Positions 34,840 to 43,595 of a stretch of 64,000 nt of DNA are shown here, piece after piece (the first letter of the stretch is position 1; each line of letters starts with the position of its first letter). A program made the translations under genes and the position numbers. Location of the stretch: NCBI GenBank assembly GCA_910580225.1, contig CAJTXE010000001.1, positions 1 through 64,000 of the forward strand, read 5' to 3'. This stretch comes from an uncultured Acetatifactor sp. (GTDB taxonomy: Bacteria > Bacillota > Clostridia > Lachnospirales > Lachnospiraceae). The notes under the pieces were generated by a model. It was not told where the DNA came from. It saw only the letters and a list, made by a program, of their open reading frames with translations, and made no database searches.

Positions 34840-36072
34840 ATGTTTTTGATTCGAGGAGACGGAAACAGCCGGATTGGCATAGGGCATCTGATGCGCTGTC
34901 TGACCATCGCGGAGGAGGCGGCGGCACTGCTGCAGGGGGGCAAAGAGGAGATTTGCTTCGTGTGTGCGGACGAAGCGTCAGAGAAGTTTATCCGGGAAAA
35001 TGGATTTCGAACTTACGTTCTGAAAACGGATTACCGGGATATGGAGGCGGAACTGCCGTTTTGGCGGGATGTTGGAATGGCGCTGCTGCCGCGACAGGAA
35101 TCGTGGAAAGGATGGCAGTCCGGAGAGGAGACGGGAAAGGAATCCCAGTCCGGAGAGGGGACGGGAAAGGAACCCCAGTCCGGAGAGGGGACAGGAACGG
35201 AACTGCCGACGAAGGAGTCCGGGAAGAGAAACATTACAATACTGGTGGACAGCTACTATGTGACGGACAGATATCTGACTGCGCTGGGAGAGATGGGATA
35301 TACGGTATTGATGGATGACATGGGAATACATCGGTATCCGGTAGACTGTGTGGTGAATTACAACGCCCAGGCGGACCTGCAGATCTATGAAAGTTTATAT
35401 CGGGGGAGCAGCACCAGGCTTTTGATCGGCAGCAGATACACGCCGCTTCGGAAGCAGTTCCGAAGGGCAGATGCCGCATCTCTGAACGGTACCGCATCTG
35501 CAGCGTCGGTGAATGTGACAGGAGGTACTGCAGCGGCAGAGCTGACGGTTCGTGAGGTACTGATCACTACCGGCGGCGGCGACAGCGGTAACATTGCCGG
35601 AAGAATACTAAAACGTATTTATCGTGACGATATTTTATTTCATGTGGTCACGGGGTGTTTCCGGCCGGATTTCCGTAATCTGCAGGAATTGGAAAAGGAA
35701 TACGGACAGATACGGCTTCACTATGACGTGAAGGATATGGCAGGGTTGATGCGCCGCTGTCAGATTGCCGTGACTGCAGGCGGCTCGACGATTTATGAGC
35801 TGGCGGCGCTTGGAGTGCCTTTCATCTGTTTTTCCTATACCGAAAACCAGGAAGCTCTTGTAAAATATATGGGAGAGGGACAGATTGCAGGTTCGGCCGG
35901 AGCCTGGCATAAGGAACCGGACCGGACACTGGATCGGATCGAAAGCCTTTTTGCGGAACTGGTCAGTCAGCCGGAGAGACGGCAGCAAAGCAGGATAAGG
36001 GAAATGCAGATGGTTGACGGAGAGGGTGCCGGACGCCTGGCGCTGGCAATCCTGAATCGGACAGTACCATAA
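34840..36072 (+). CDS. pseG: UDP-2,4-diacetamido-2,4,6-trideoxy-beta-L-altropyranose hydrolase, PseG
   Basis: 410 residues against about 275-340 in most PseG proteins. GT-B fold with the family opening FLIRGDGNSRIGIGHLMRCL, ILVDSYYV, LMDDMG and the donor motif AVTAGGSTIYELAALGVPFI. It removes UDP before PseI. The extra length comes from two low-complexity insertions: residues 92-121, three copies of a ten-residue unit (QSGEGTGKE-like), and about 208-232 (Ala/Thr/Gly rich). Both lie outside the motifs, so activity may be kept. Confidence 0.88.
   Translation: MFLIRGDGNSRIGIGHLMRCLTIAEEAAALLQGGKEEICFVCADEASEKFIRENGFRTYVLKTDYRDMEAELPFWRDVGMALLPRQESWKGWQSGEETGKESQSGEGTGKEPQSGEGTGTELPTKESGKRNITILVDSYYVTDRYLTALGEMGYTVLMDDMGIHRYPVDCVVNYNAQADLQIYESLYRGSSTRLLIGSRYTPLRKQFRRADAASLNGTASAASVNVTGGTAAAELTVREVLITTGGGDSGNIAGRILKRIYRDDILFHVVTGCFRPDFRNLQELEKEYGQIRLHYDVKDMAGLMRRCQIAVTAGGSTIYELAALGVPFICFSYTENQEALVKYMGEGQIAGSAGAWHKEPDRTLDRIESLFAELVSQPERRQQSRIREMQMVDGEGAGRLALAILNRTVP
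35113..35202 (+). repeat. In-frame 30-bp tandem repeat, three copies, inside pseG
   Basis: Three adjacent 30-bp units encode WQSGEETGKE, SQSGEGTGKE and PQSGEGTGTE. Copies differ by a few substitutions only. The period keeps the frame, so gain or loss of units would change protein length without breaking it. Confidence 0.9.
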
Positions 36073-36107
36073 AATGAGAACAGAGGCTTCTGCGGGAAGT
36101 TTCAGGA

Positions 36108-36190
36108 GGAAAAGCACAAAGGCCGCCCCCGGGAGTCCCAGGGGGAAGAGCGAAAAAACCGCCCCTGGGAGTCCTGAAAGGAAAAGCAGA
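36108..36190. repeat. 36-bp-period repeat between pseG and the SGNH gene
   Basis: GGAAAAGCA occurs at 36108 and 36180, and CCGCCCC[C/T]GGGAGTCC at 36123 and 36159, giving a 36-bp period over a little more than two copies. The first copy contains a strong GC hairpin (CCCCC/GGGGG, 36126-36145). The unit length is a multiple of three, and an open frame (36074-36325) runs through it, but that frame overlaps the SGNH gene and looks non-coding. Confidence 0.6.
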
Positions 36191-36228
36191 AACATGGAAT
36201 ACTGGAATTTGCGGAAGGAAGCAACGAA

Positions 36229-37098
36229 ATGGGAAATGATATTAGCAGAAAGAGGAGTGAGGCAGGCGGGAAAGTCCTGTATGGGATCATTTCCCTGTTT
36301 TTGTTCCTGCTCCTTTTCGGGTTGACCTTCCGAAGCCGCGGAGCGTCCGGAGAGAAGACACAGGCGCAGATTGTCATGTTTGGAGACAGTGTGTATGCAC
36401 TGGTGCGGGATGAGACAGCAGTTTCTGCCAGACTGCAGGAACTGACAGGAAAGACCGTGTACAACGCAGCTCTGGGCGGAACCGGTGCCGCAAGGCGGAG
36501 GGAGGACCGGCGTCTGGATTATGCCAAGGGTTCACTGTCTCTGGCAGGCCTGACGAAAGCTGTGTGGGCCGGAGATTTCGGGGTACAGCGAACTGCCAGG
36601 GTAAGGGAGAGCAATACGGAATATTATCCGGAAGTGATCGACGGACTGGCGGCGGTAGATTTTACACAGGTGGAGACGGTGCTGATGCAGCAGGGGATCA
36701 ATGACTACCACGCGGGAGTTCCGATTGACAACCAACAGGACCCTTACAGTGAATATACCTTTCTGGGGGCAATCCGCAGTTCTGTATATGCCATGCGGAA
36801 AGTAAACCCGGATGTGAGGATTATCCTGGTGACGCCTACTTACGCGTGGTATGTCAATTCCGGCCAAACCGGTGAAGAGGCTGACTATGGCGGCGGAATC
36901 CTGACAGATTATGTGGAGGCTGAGCTGGAGGCGGCCCGGGAACTGAACGTGGAGATTCTGGATCTGTATCATGATTTCTATCCCCATGAAAAGTGGGAAG
37001 ACTGGGAATTGTATACTCAGGACGGCATTCATCCAAACCAGGCGGGACGGGAGAAAATGGCAGTGCGGCTTGCAGAAGCCGTTTCCGGAAACGAATGA
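36229..37098 (+). CDS. Membrane-anchored SGNH hydrolase
   Basis: 289 residues. One membrane helix at about 16-34, then an external SGNH domain with VMFGDSVY (Ser54), NAALGGTG, QQGIND (Asn158) and DGIHPN (Asp265, His268): all four blocks intact. It probably acts on acyl groups of the glycan outside the membrane. AAGGAAG precedes the start. Compared with the minus-strand copy at 24312 it lacks the additional N-terminal domain. Confidence 0.87.
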   Translation: MGNDISRKRSEAGGKVLYGIISLFLFLLLFGLTFRSRGASGEKTQAQIVMFGDSVYALVRDETAVSARLQELTGKTVYNAALGGTGAARRREDRRLDYAKGSLSLAGLTKAVWAGDFGVQRTARVRESNTEYYPEVIDGLAAVDFTQVETVLMQQGINDYHAGVPIDNQQDPYSEYTFLGAIRSSVYAMRKVNPDVRIILVTPTYAWYVNSGQTGEEADYGGGILTDYVEAELEAARELNVEILDLYHDFYPHEKWEDWELYTQDGIHPNQAGREKMAVRLAEAVSGNE

Positions 37099-37187
37099 TC
37101 CCAGTTCTGAAAGATCGGCAGTAAGGCTGCGGCAGCAGGGAATATTCTGAATGCGGCAGACCGGGAATAAAGGACAGGAGACATAAA

Positions 37188-38819
37188 ATGAAATCACCCA
37201 CGGAGACATTTCGGTTTCTATATGGAAAAATAAAGCGGGAATGGCGGCTGGCCTTTCTTACCTGCTTTTTCACGGGATTGCTGGTCCATATGCCGGTATT
37301 ATTGTCGGACATCCCGAATCATGATGGTCTGGACAGCATGTATTTTGACCAGAATATGATTACTTCCGGACGCTGGTTTCTTTCGGCAGCCTGCGGATTT
37401 TCTTCCTTTTATACGATTCCGTGGGTGATCGGCATACTTGGATTCGTATTTTTGAGTCTGGCGGCTGCGGTTATATGTGAGGTGCTGGAAGTGAGAAAAC
37501 CATGGGCAGTCATGCTCTGCAGCGGTTTGCTGGCATCTTTTCCGGCGCTGACATCCACATTCGCTTATGTGTATACCCTTGACGGCTATATGCTGGCGCT
37601 GCTGCTGGCAGTGCTGGCGGTGCTTTGTACAAAGCATTTTCGTCTGGGCTTTCTGTCCGGAGGGATCTGTCTGGCGTTCAGTCTGGGAATCTATCAGGGA
37701 TATCTGCCATTTGTAATGGTCCTGTCGATCTTTTCCGTTCTGATGCTGATGGCAGGAAACGGCAAGGACTGTGGGTTGTGGGATCAAAAGCAGGGAAGGA
37801 AAATGTCAATTCAAACACGCTCCGGGATTCCGGAAGGCGGGCAAGTGTGGGGCAAGATTCGAAGTGCGCTGCATTATCTCTACATGGGTATTCTGGGAGC
37901 CGGGCTGTATTACGGCATTCTGCAGCTCCTGCTGCGGATTCAGGGCAGGGAACTGAACACCTATCAGGGGATAGACGGTATGGTATCGGGAGCGGCTTCC
38001 GGGTCAGGACTGCTCGCAGCATCATTGAGGATGTATGAGGACTTCTTCCGCTTTTCCCTGAAGGGGAATGTGCTGTTCCAGAATATTTTCTCTCTGACAG
38101 CCTGGATTCTGCTGGCGGTTTCCGGGGCAGGGGCGGTTATTTTGTGGAGCAGAGGAAGAAAATACTGGAAGAATCCCGTATTGTTGGTTATAATGGTAGC
38201 AGCGGTGTTGGCTTTACCAATAGGAACGAATATTATCCTGCTGATATCTCCGGATGTAAATTATCATCTGCTGATGCGTTATCAGTGGGTATTGTATGCC
38301 ATCGGAGCAGTGGCACTGGCGGAAAAAGGGGATGCGGGAACGGATAAAGGAAGCTGGACGGAGTGGACAGCCTTTGGGGCGGCTGCCGTTCTCGTCTTCT
38401 GTTATTGCATTACGGACAATATTGCCTATTCCAATCTGCAGAAGCGTTATGAGAAAACTTATGCTTACTGTATTCGTCTATTGGACAGGATCGAACAGAC
38501 GGAAGGCTATTATCCTGGTATTCCCATCGCCATGGTGGGGGTGGTGGGGGAGGAGCAGTATCCTGTGACAGATCTTACACTGCCCGTAACATCCGGCATG
38601 ATCGGCATGAATGGGGACAGCCTGTTGTACAGAGGAGATAATTACCGGCTCTTTATTCGGAACTATCTGGGGGCAACTCTGAATATTCTGCCGCCCTCCG
38701 CCATGGAGGAAATGTATTATTCCGAGGAATATACTGCCATGGACAGCTTTCCGGGAGAAAATTCCATCCGCATCATAGACGGCATTATGTACATTAAGAC
38801 AGAAAATGTAAACAGATGA
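37188..38819 (+). CDS. GtrII-family membrane glucosyltransferase
   Basis: 543 residues with about ten membrane helices. It matches the Glucos_trans_II (GtrII) family: NHDGLDSMYFDQNMITSGRWF in the first external loop, LASFPALTSTFAYVYTLDGYMLALLLAVLAV and SLGIYQGYLPF. GtrII-type enzymes take glucose (or another sugar) from polyprenyl phosphate and attach it to a glycan outside the membrane. The next gene is a GtrB-type partner, giving a standard two-gene decoration module; a GtrA flippase is not seen. ACAGGAGACAT precedes the ATG. Confidence 0.86.
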   Translation: MKSPTETFRFLYGKIKREWRLAFLTCFFTGLLVHMPVLLSDIPNHDGLDSMYFDQNMITSGRWFLSAACGFSSFYTIPWVIGILGFVFLSLAAAVICEVLEVRKPWAVMLCSGLLASFPALTSTFAYVYTLDGYMLALLLAVLAVLCTKHFRLGFLSGGICLAFSLGIYQGYLPFVMVLSIFSVLMLMAGNGKDCGLWDQKQGRKMSIQTRSGIPEGGQVWGKIRSALHYLYMGILGAGLYYGILQLLLRIQGRELNTYQGIDGMVSGAASGSGLLAASLRMYEDFFRFSLKGNVLFQNIFSLTAWILLAVSGAGAVILWSRGRKYWKNPVLLVIMVAAVLALPIGTNIILLISPDVNYHLLMRYQWVLYAIGAVALAEKGDAGTDKGSWTEWTAFGAAAVLVFCYCITDNIAYSNLQKRYEKTYAYCIRLLDRIEQTEGYYPGIPIAMVGVVGEEQYPVTDLTLPVTSGMIGMNGDSLLYRGDNYRLFIRNYLGATLNILPPSAMEEMYYSEEYTAMDSFPGENSIRIIDGIMYIKTENVNR

Positions 38820-38855
38820 AAAAGGATTGCCCCGGATTCGGGAAGAGGAGAAAAC

Positions 38856-39884
38856 ATGGCACTTTTATCCATTGTTCTGCCGGCTTATAATGAAGAGGAA
38901 AATATAGCCAATACAGCGGCAGTTCTGGCCCGGCTGTTGGAGGAATATAAAATTGACTACGAACTTATCTTTATAAGCGACGGGTCCAGAGACGGAACCT
39001 TTTCTGAAATCAGCAGGGCAGCGGGGGAGAATTCCAGAATCAGAGGGGCGGAATTTTCCCGTAATTTCGGCAAGGAGGCGGCGATTTTCGCGGGCCTTCA
39101 GATGGCAGCAGGAAATGCCGTCATTGTGATGGACTGTGACCTCCAGCATCCTCCCCAGGTGATTCCCCAGATGTGGCAGAAATGGCGAAACGGCGCAGAA
39201 GTGGTGGAGGGCATCAAGCTGAACCGGGGAAAGGAGAGCCTGGCCCACAGGTTCTCAGCAGGATTGTTTTACCGGGTTATGAGCAGCCTGATCAACATGG
39301 ATATGAAGTCCTCCTCGGATTTTAAGCTTCTGGACCGGAAGGTGGTGGATGTTCTGCTGACACTGCCGGAGCGGAATACTTTCTTTCGGGCCCTGAGCTT
39401 CTGGGTGGGGTTCCGGACGGAGTCTGTATCCTATGAGGTGCAGGAGCGGCAGTACGGGAAGAGCAAGTGGTCCTTTTTCAGTCTGATGAAATATGCAGTT
39501 ACAAATGCCACTTCGTTCAGCACGCTGCCATTGCAGCTGGTGACGGTAATGGGGATCGTGTCTATTTTGTTCAGTGTGATTTTGTTTATCCAGACTCTGG
39601 TAAAATACCTGTCAGGCACTGCAGTGGAGGGATTTACCACGGTAATCTTTCTGATTCTGATCATCGGAGGCTTCCTGATGCTGAGTCTGGGAATCATTGG
39701 TCATTATATTGCCAGGATCTACGAGGAAGTAAAGGGACGGCCCAAGTATATTGTCAGCAGGAGAACCGCCGCCGGTGAGGGGAAAGGGGCGGAAGAGGCC
39801 GCAATCCCGGATGGGGTTGGGGGTGAGGAGCAGCAGGTGTCTGAGGAAGGCAGTCTGTACAACCGTCTGGGACAGCAGGAGTAA
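38856..39884 (+). CDS. GtrB-type polyprenyl-phosphate glycosyltransferase
   Basis: 342 residues. LSIVLPAYNEEENI, FISDGSRDGT, FSRNFGKEAAIFAGL and MDCDLQHPPQVIP (metal site 93-95) are the GtrB/YkoT signature; two membrane helices at about 235-258 and 268-292. It makes the lipid-linked sugar for the GtrII protein encoded just before it. The last 45 residues are a Glu/Gly-rich tail. Confidence 0.9.
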   Translation: MALLSIVLPAYNEEENIANTAAVLARLLEEYKIDYELIFISDGSRDGTFSEISRAAGENSRIRGAEFSRNFGKEAAIFAGLQMAAGNAVIVMDCDLQHPPQVIPQMWQKWRNGAEVVEGIKLNRGKESLAHRFSAGLFYRVMSSLINMDMKSSSDFKLLDRKVVDVLLTLPERNTFFRALSFWVGFRTESVSYEVQERQYGKSKWSFFSLMKYAVTNATSFSTLPLQLVTVMGIVSILFSVILFIQTLVKYLSGTAVEGFTTVIFLILIIGGFLMLSLGIIGHYIARIYEEVKGRPKYIVSRRTAAGEGKGAEEAAIPDGVGGEEQQVSEEGSLYNRLGQQE

Positions 39885-39975
39885 CGCCTGGAAGACAGGT
39901 TTGCGTCAGTCAGATGAAGTAACAGCCGGGGGAACCGGGATATTCCGGAAATGCAGGAAAGAAAAGAGGTAGGAT

Positions 39976-41106
39976 ATGATCAATTTCAATGTACCGCCAT
40001 ATGCGGAAAAGGCATATGACTATATACGGGAATGCGTAAAGAATCAGAAAATATGCGGCGATGGAATGTATACGAAAAAATGTAATGAATGGATCGAAAA
40101 AAAGACCGGAACTGCCAAATGTCTGCTGACCACCTCCTGTACCCATGCCACGGAGCTGGCTGCACTGCTGCTTCCCGGTATCGGACCGGGGGATGAAGTT
40201 ATCATGCCTTCCTTCACTTTCGTATCGACGGCAGATGCCTTTGTGCTGCGGGGGGCGGTGCCGGTATTTGTGGATATACGTCCGGACACCATGAATATAG
40301 ACGAAAAATTGATAGAATCTGCCATAACCCAACGGACAAAAGCCATAGTGCCTGTGCATTACGCCGGTGTGGCCTGCGAGATGGATACTATAATGGAGAT
40401 TGCAAAGCGCCGCGGGCTTGCCGTCATTGAGGATGCGGCTCAGGGAATCATGGCCTCTTATAAGGGACAGGCCCTGGGAACTTTCGGTAATTTCGGCTGC
40501 TTCAGCTTCCATGAGACGAAAAACTACAGTATGGGTGAGGGAGGGGCGCTGCTCATTCGGGATCAGAAGGATGTGGAGGAAGCGGAGATCATCCGGGAGA
40601 AGGGAACCAATCGGAGCAAATATTATCGGGGCCAGATTGATAAGTACACCTGGATCAATTACGGTTCTTCCTATCTGCCCAGCGATATGAATGCGGCCTA
40701 TCTGTATGCCCAGCTGGAGATTGCAGAAGAGATTAACGATGCAAGACTGGCCTGTTGGAACCGTTATTATGAGAATCTGAAGCCGCTGGCAGATGCAGGC
40801 AGGATCCAGCTTCCGGTGATTCCGGAGGGGTGTGTGCATAATGCCCATATGTTTTATATCAAGGCGGCAGATATGGACGAGCGCACTGAGCTCATAGCCT
40901 CTTTGAAAGAGAAGGAGATTCTGTCCGTGTTCCATTATATTCCCCTTCATACGGCGCCGGCAGGACAGAAGTTCGGCCGTTTCCATGGGGAGGACAGATA
41001 TACCACAAAAGAGAGCGAACGCCTGGCCCGTCTGCCCATGTATTATGGGTTGACCATAGAGCAGGTGGACTATATCTGTGATGCAGTAAAGAAATTTTAT
41101 GTATAA
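39976..41106 (+). CDS. wecE: dTDP-4-amino-4,6-dideoxygalactose transaminase (WecE/RffA)
   Basis: 376 residues; PLP enzyme of the DegT family. SCTHATELAALLL, VHYAGVACEMD, IEDAAQGI and FHETKNYSMGEGGAL with Lys182 match WecE/RffA specifically. It would turn dTDP-4-keto-6-deoxyglucose, available from RmlA and RmlB encoded at 52-54 kb, into dTDP-4-amino-4,6-dideoxygalactose (Fuc4N). No dedicated WecD is obvious; the GNAT at 20765 is a candidate N-acetylase. It ends inside a possible upstream start of the next gene. Confidence 0.9.
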   Translation: MINFNVPPYAEKAYDYIRECVKNQKICGDGMYTKKCNEWIEKKTGTAKCLLTTSCTHATELAALLLPGIGPGDEVIMPSFTFVSTADAFVLRGAVPVFVDIRPDTMNIDEKLIESAITQRTKAIVPVHYAGVACEMDTIMEIAKRRGLAVIEDAAQGIMASYKGQALGTFGNFGCFSFHETKNYSMGEGGALLIRDQKDVEEAEIIREKGTNRSKYYRGQIDKYTWINYGSSYLPSDMNAAYLYAQLEIAEEINDARLACWNRYYENLKPLADAGRIQLPVIPEGCVHNAHMFYIKAADMDERTELIASLKEKEILSVFHYIPLHTAPAGQKFGRFHGEDRYTTKESERLARLPMYYGLTIEQVDYICDAVKKFYV

Positions 41107-41164
41107 GCATTCGATTCTGTCTGCGTGCCGGCCGGAAAACTCTGCCGGCGGGAGATTAAAACAG

Positions 41165-42511
41165 GTGATAAAAAAGACGGCTGTCCAGTTGGGCGTGGTG
41201 ATCAGAGGATTGCTTTTCATAGGGTTTACGGTTCAGATTCTGCTGGGGGCAGGCTGGATGTGGGGCAATTTCCTGCAGGTACAGGATTTCGGAGAGCCGG
41301 AGTCCGCTTTGTACAGGGGGCTTATGGACCTGACAGGAGGGTGTCCGCAGATTCTGTACTTGCTGCAGACAGGTGCTGCCTTTTTTGCCGTATATTATTT
41401 TCTGGAGAAGCTTGGACGGTGTCTGGGCAGGTATTCTGACGAACCGGTTTTTACCGGTTCCGCCGGACGGCTTCCGGAAGATGATTTGTGGGCATGTTCC
41501 GGTGAACCGAAGAGCAGGAAGGGATGGCACAGGAGGTTAAGGGCGGTGTGGAGGACTCTGGCGCTGCTGTCCAGTCCGTTTGCCATGCAGTGTCATCTGG
41601 CATTGCTGCCCTGTTCTTTCCTTGGGTCCCTTTTTTTGCTGCTGCTTTCTTTTGGAATGCAGGCAGCAGACAGGAGGAGCACTTGGGGGAAATGGGATAA
41701 GGCAGCTGTGGGCAGTGCTGTCAGGAACGGCAGGATAAGGAGACTGCGGTTTCTGGTCCTTGCAGTGCTTTGCTGTGTGATGTCCCTGCTGCTGTCCGGG
41801 GCGGCGGACAGTGGTGCGGAAAAGAGACCGGGAAGAAGTGTGGAAGCGGCCCTGGCCAGCCGGTTTGCCTGGCCTACCATATGGAATGATCAGGATAACT
41901 GGACAGAGGATCTGAGAGAAATCACATGGGATGTATTGTGGGAAGCCGCCTATTGTCCTGGAAATATGGAGCTTGTGGAGGCCGCCGTTGAGGAGAGAGC
42001 TGATCCGGGGGCGGCAAAGGATTACTATATGCAGATGGCCGGGGTGGGGTGGGAGCGGCATGCTTCCATGATCATCCGGCAGATCGGCTGGGATGTACTG
42101 GGATATGCGGTGACACCTGTTATTGTCCGGCTGCAGCTTGCCGGGGAGGCCTATGATTCTTATACCGGAAGGAATTATGAGGTGATGCGGGGGAACATGC
42201 CGGTTCTGACACGGGACTATGTGGATTACAGCTGCTGGTGGTTTGTAATGGCTTTGATTCTGACGATAGTGTCAGTTTTGCTGCAGATGCTTCAGGGGAA
42301 AGGACCTGATCTGCGGCGGGCTGCGGGGCCGATTTTGACAGGTCTGTTTTTTTCAGGCATTTTGGTGGCCATTCTCACCATGAGGGGAGCAGGACTGATG
42401 GATTATAAGAATACCATAGCCATAAACCAGCTGTGGCTGGCTTTTGTTCTGCTGGAGGGGCAGGCAGCCGGGAGAGAGGGAAAATACGATATACCGGGAG
42501 AGGGGGAATGA
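41165..42511 (+). CDS. Multi-pass membrane protein, function unknown
   Basis: About 448 residues from GTG 41165, which has GGAG ten bases before and gives a basic start followed by a membrane helix. An ATG at 41099 overlapping the previous stop is the alternative. Around seven hydrophobic segments with an external domain at about 230-345 (FAWPTIWNDQDNWTEDLREITWDVLWEAAY). I recognise no family. Its stop overlaps the next start (ATGA), tying it to the two following membrane genes. Confidence 0.62.
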   Translation: MIKKTAVQLGVVIRGLLFIGFTVQILLGAGWMWGNFLQVQDFGEPESALYRGLMDLTGGCPQILYLLQTGAAFFAVYYFLEKLGRCLGRYSDEPVFTGSAGRLPEDDLWACSGEPKSRKGWHRRLRAVWRTLALLSSPFAMQCHLALLPCSFLGSLFLLLLSFGMQAADRRSTWGKWDKAAVGSAVRNGRIRRLRFLVLAVLCCVMSLLLSGAADSGAEKRPGRSVEAALASRFAWPTIWNDQDNWTEDLREITWDVLWEAAYCPGNMELVEAAVEERADPGAAKDYYMQMAGVGWERHASMIIRQIGWDVLGYAVTPVIVRLQLAGEAYDSYTGRNYEVMRGNMPVLTRDYVDYSCWWFVMALILTIVSVLLQMLQGKGPDLRRAAGPILTGLFFSGILVAILTMRGAGLMDYKNTIAINQLWLAFVLLEGQAAGREGKYDIPGEGE

Positions 42512-43584
42512 GATTGGGAATACAACTGTTGCTTTTGGGGCTTCTGCTGTTTGCGGCGCCTGTGTTGGTGGGAGGGTTGTTCCTGAAAGTGGACCGGCTG
42601 GGAGGAAATCTGTTTTTTCGCTGGATCAGCGGGCAGTTTCTGATCTGGGCGGGGTTTCAGCTGATCTGTGTGCCCCTGATCCTGCGGGAAGAGACTTTTC
42701 CTCAGGTGGTACAGCTGTTTTCCGGATATCTGACGGCACTGGTGCTGCTGGCGGTGGCGGTGGATATCCAGCGCCTGGTGAAGGGAAAGAAAATCGATCT
42801 GCCGTGGAAAAAACAGCAGACAGGAGGGAAACTGCGGGAATCGGGTATGCTGCTGTGGGCGTTTTTCTGGGCAGTGCTGCTGTTTCAGTTGATTCAGGCA
42901 GTGAGATTGTCCTATGCGGATACGGATGATGCATTTTATGTAGCAATTTCGTCCATCACCCAGGAGGCGGAGACCATGTACCAGAAGCTTCCCTATACCG
43001 GAGGGGCTACGCTGCTGGATGCCAGACATGGGCTTGCGCCGTTTCCCATCTGGATTTCTTATCTGGCCAGGCTGTCCGGGATGCCGGCGGTAACTGTGGC
43101 AAAGGTGGTGCTGCCGGTGGCCCTGATCTCCATGACCTATGGGGTTTTTTATTTGTTTGGGAGGGTATTGTTTCCGGAAAACGGGAGGCAGCAGGCTTTG
43201 TTTCTGGTATTCACGGAAGTGCTGGTACTGTTTGGAAATACTTCAATCTATACGCCGGAAAATTTTATGATTGCCAGAAGCCGTCAGGGAAAAGCAGCGC
43301 TGGGAAGCATTGTGATTCCTTTCCTGCTGTTTCTGCTGCTGCTTCTGCTGAAGAAGATGCAGGAGAAAGGACAGGTACCGGCGGTTTATTATTTTCTGCT
43401 GTGTGCCGTGGTTGTAACAGGATGTCTGTGCAGTACACTGGGGGCGCTGCTGGTATGTCTGGCAATCGGAACGGCCGGATTGCTGGGTGCAGTCTGTTAT
43501 AAACGGCCAGGGGTGTTGTTTCCCATGGCGGTCTGCTGTGTGCCGGGTGTATTGTATGCGTTCCTATATCTGGTTTTGGAGTGA
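42508..43584 (+). CDS. DUF6077-like membrane protein, N-terminal part
   Basis: 358 residues, about nine membrane helices. The external stretch YADTDDAFYVAISSITQEAETMYQKLPYTG with LDARHGLAPFPIWISYLARL resembles the DUF6077 membrane family of Clostridia, perhaps GT-C-like. It ends abruptly after a helix, and the next gene begins with helices and an outer domain that look like the missing C-terminal half. The start overlaps the previous stop by ATGA. Confidence 0.65.
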   Translation: MRLGIQLLLLGLLLFAAPVLVGGLFLKVDRLGGNLFFRWISGQFLIWAGFQLICVPLILREETFPQVVQLFSGYLTALVLLAVAVDIQRLVKGKKIDLPWKKQQTGGKLRESGMLLWAFFWAVLLFQLIQAVRLSYADTDDAFYVAISSITQEAETMYQKLPYTGGATLLDARHGLAPFPIWISYLARLSGMPAVTVAKVVLPVALISMTYGVFYLFGRVLFPENGRQQALFLVFTEVLVLFGNTSIYTPENFMIARSRQGKAALGSIVIPFLLFLLLLLLKKMQEKGQVPAVYYFLLCAVVVTGCLCSTLGALLVCLAIGTAGLLGAVCYKRPGVLFPMAVCCVPGVLYAFLYLVLE

Positions 43585-43595
43585 CAGGAGGGGTT

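Noticed and set aside
36074..36325. 83-residue open frame between pseG and the SGNH gene
   Set aside because: It mostly encodes the 36-bp repeat and then overlaps the SGNH gene in another frame; no ribosome site. Kept as a repeat feature only.
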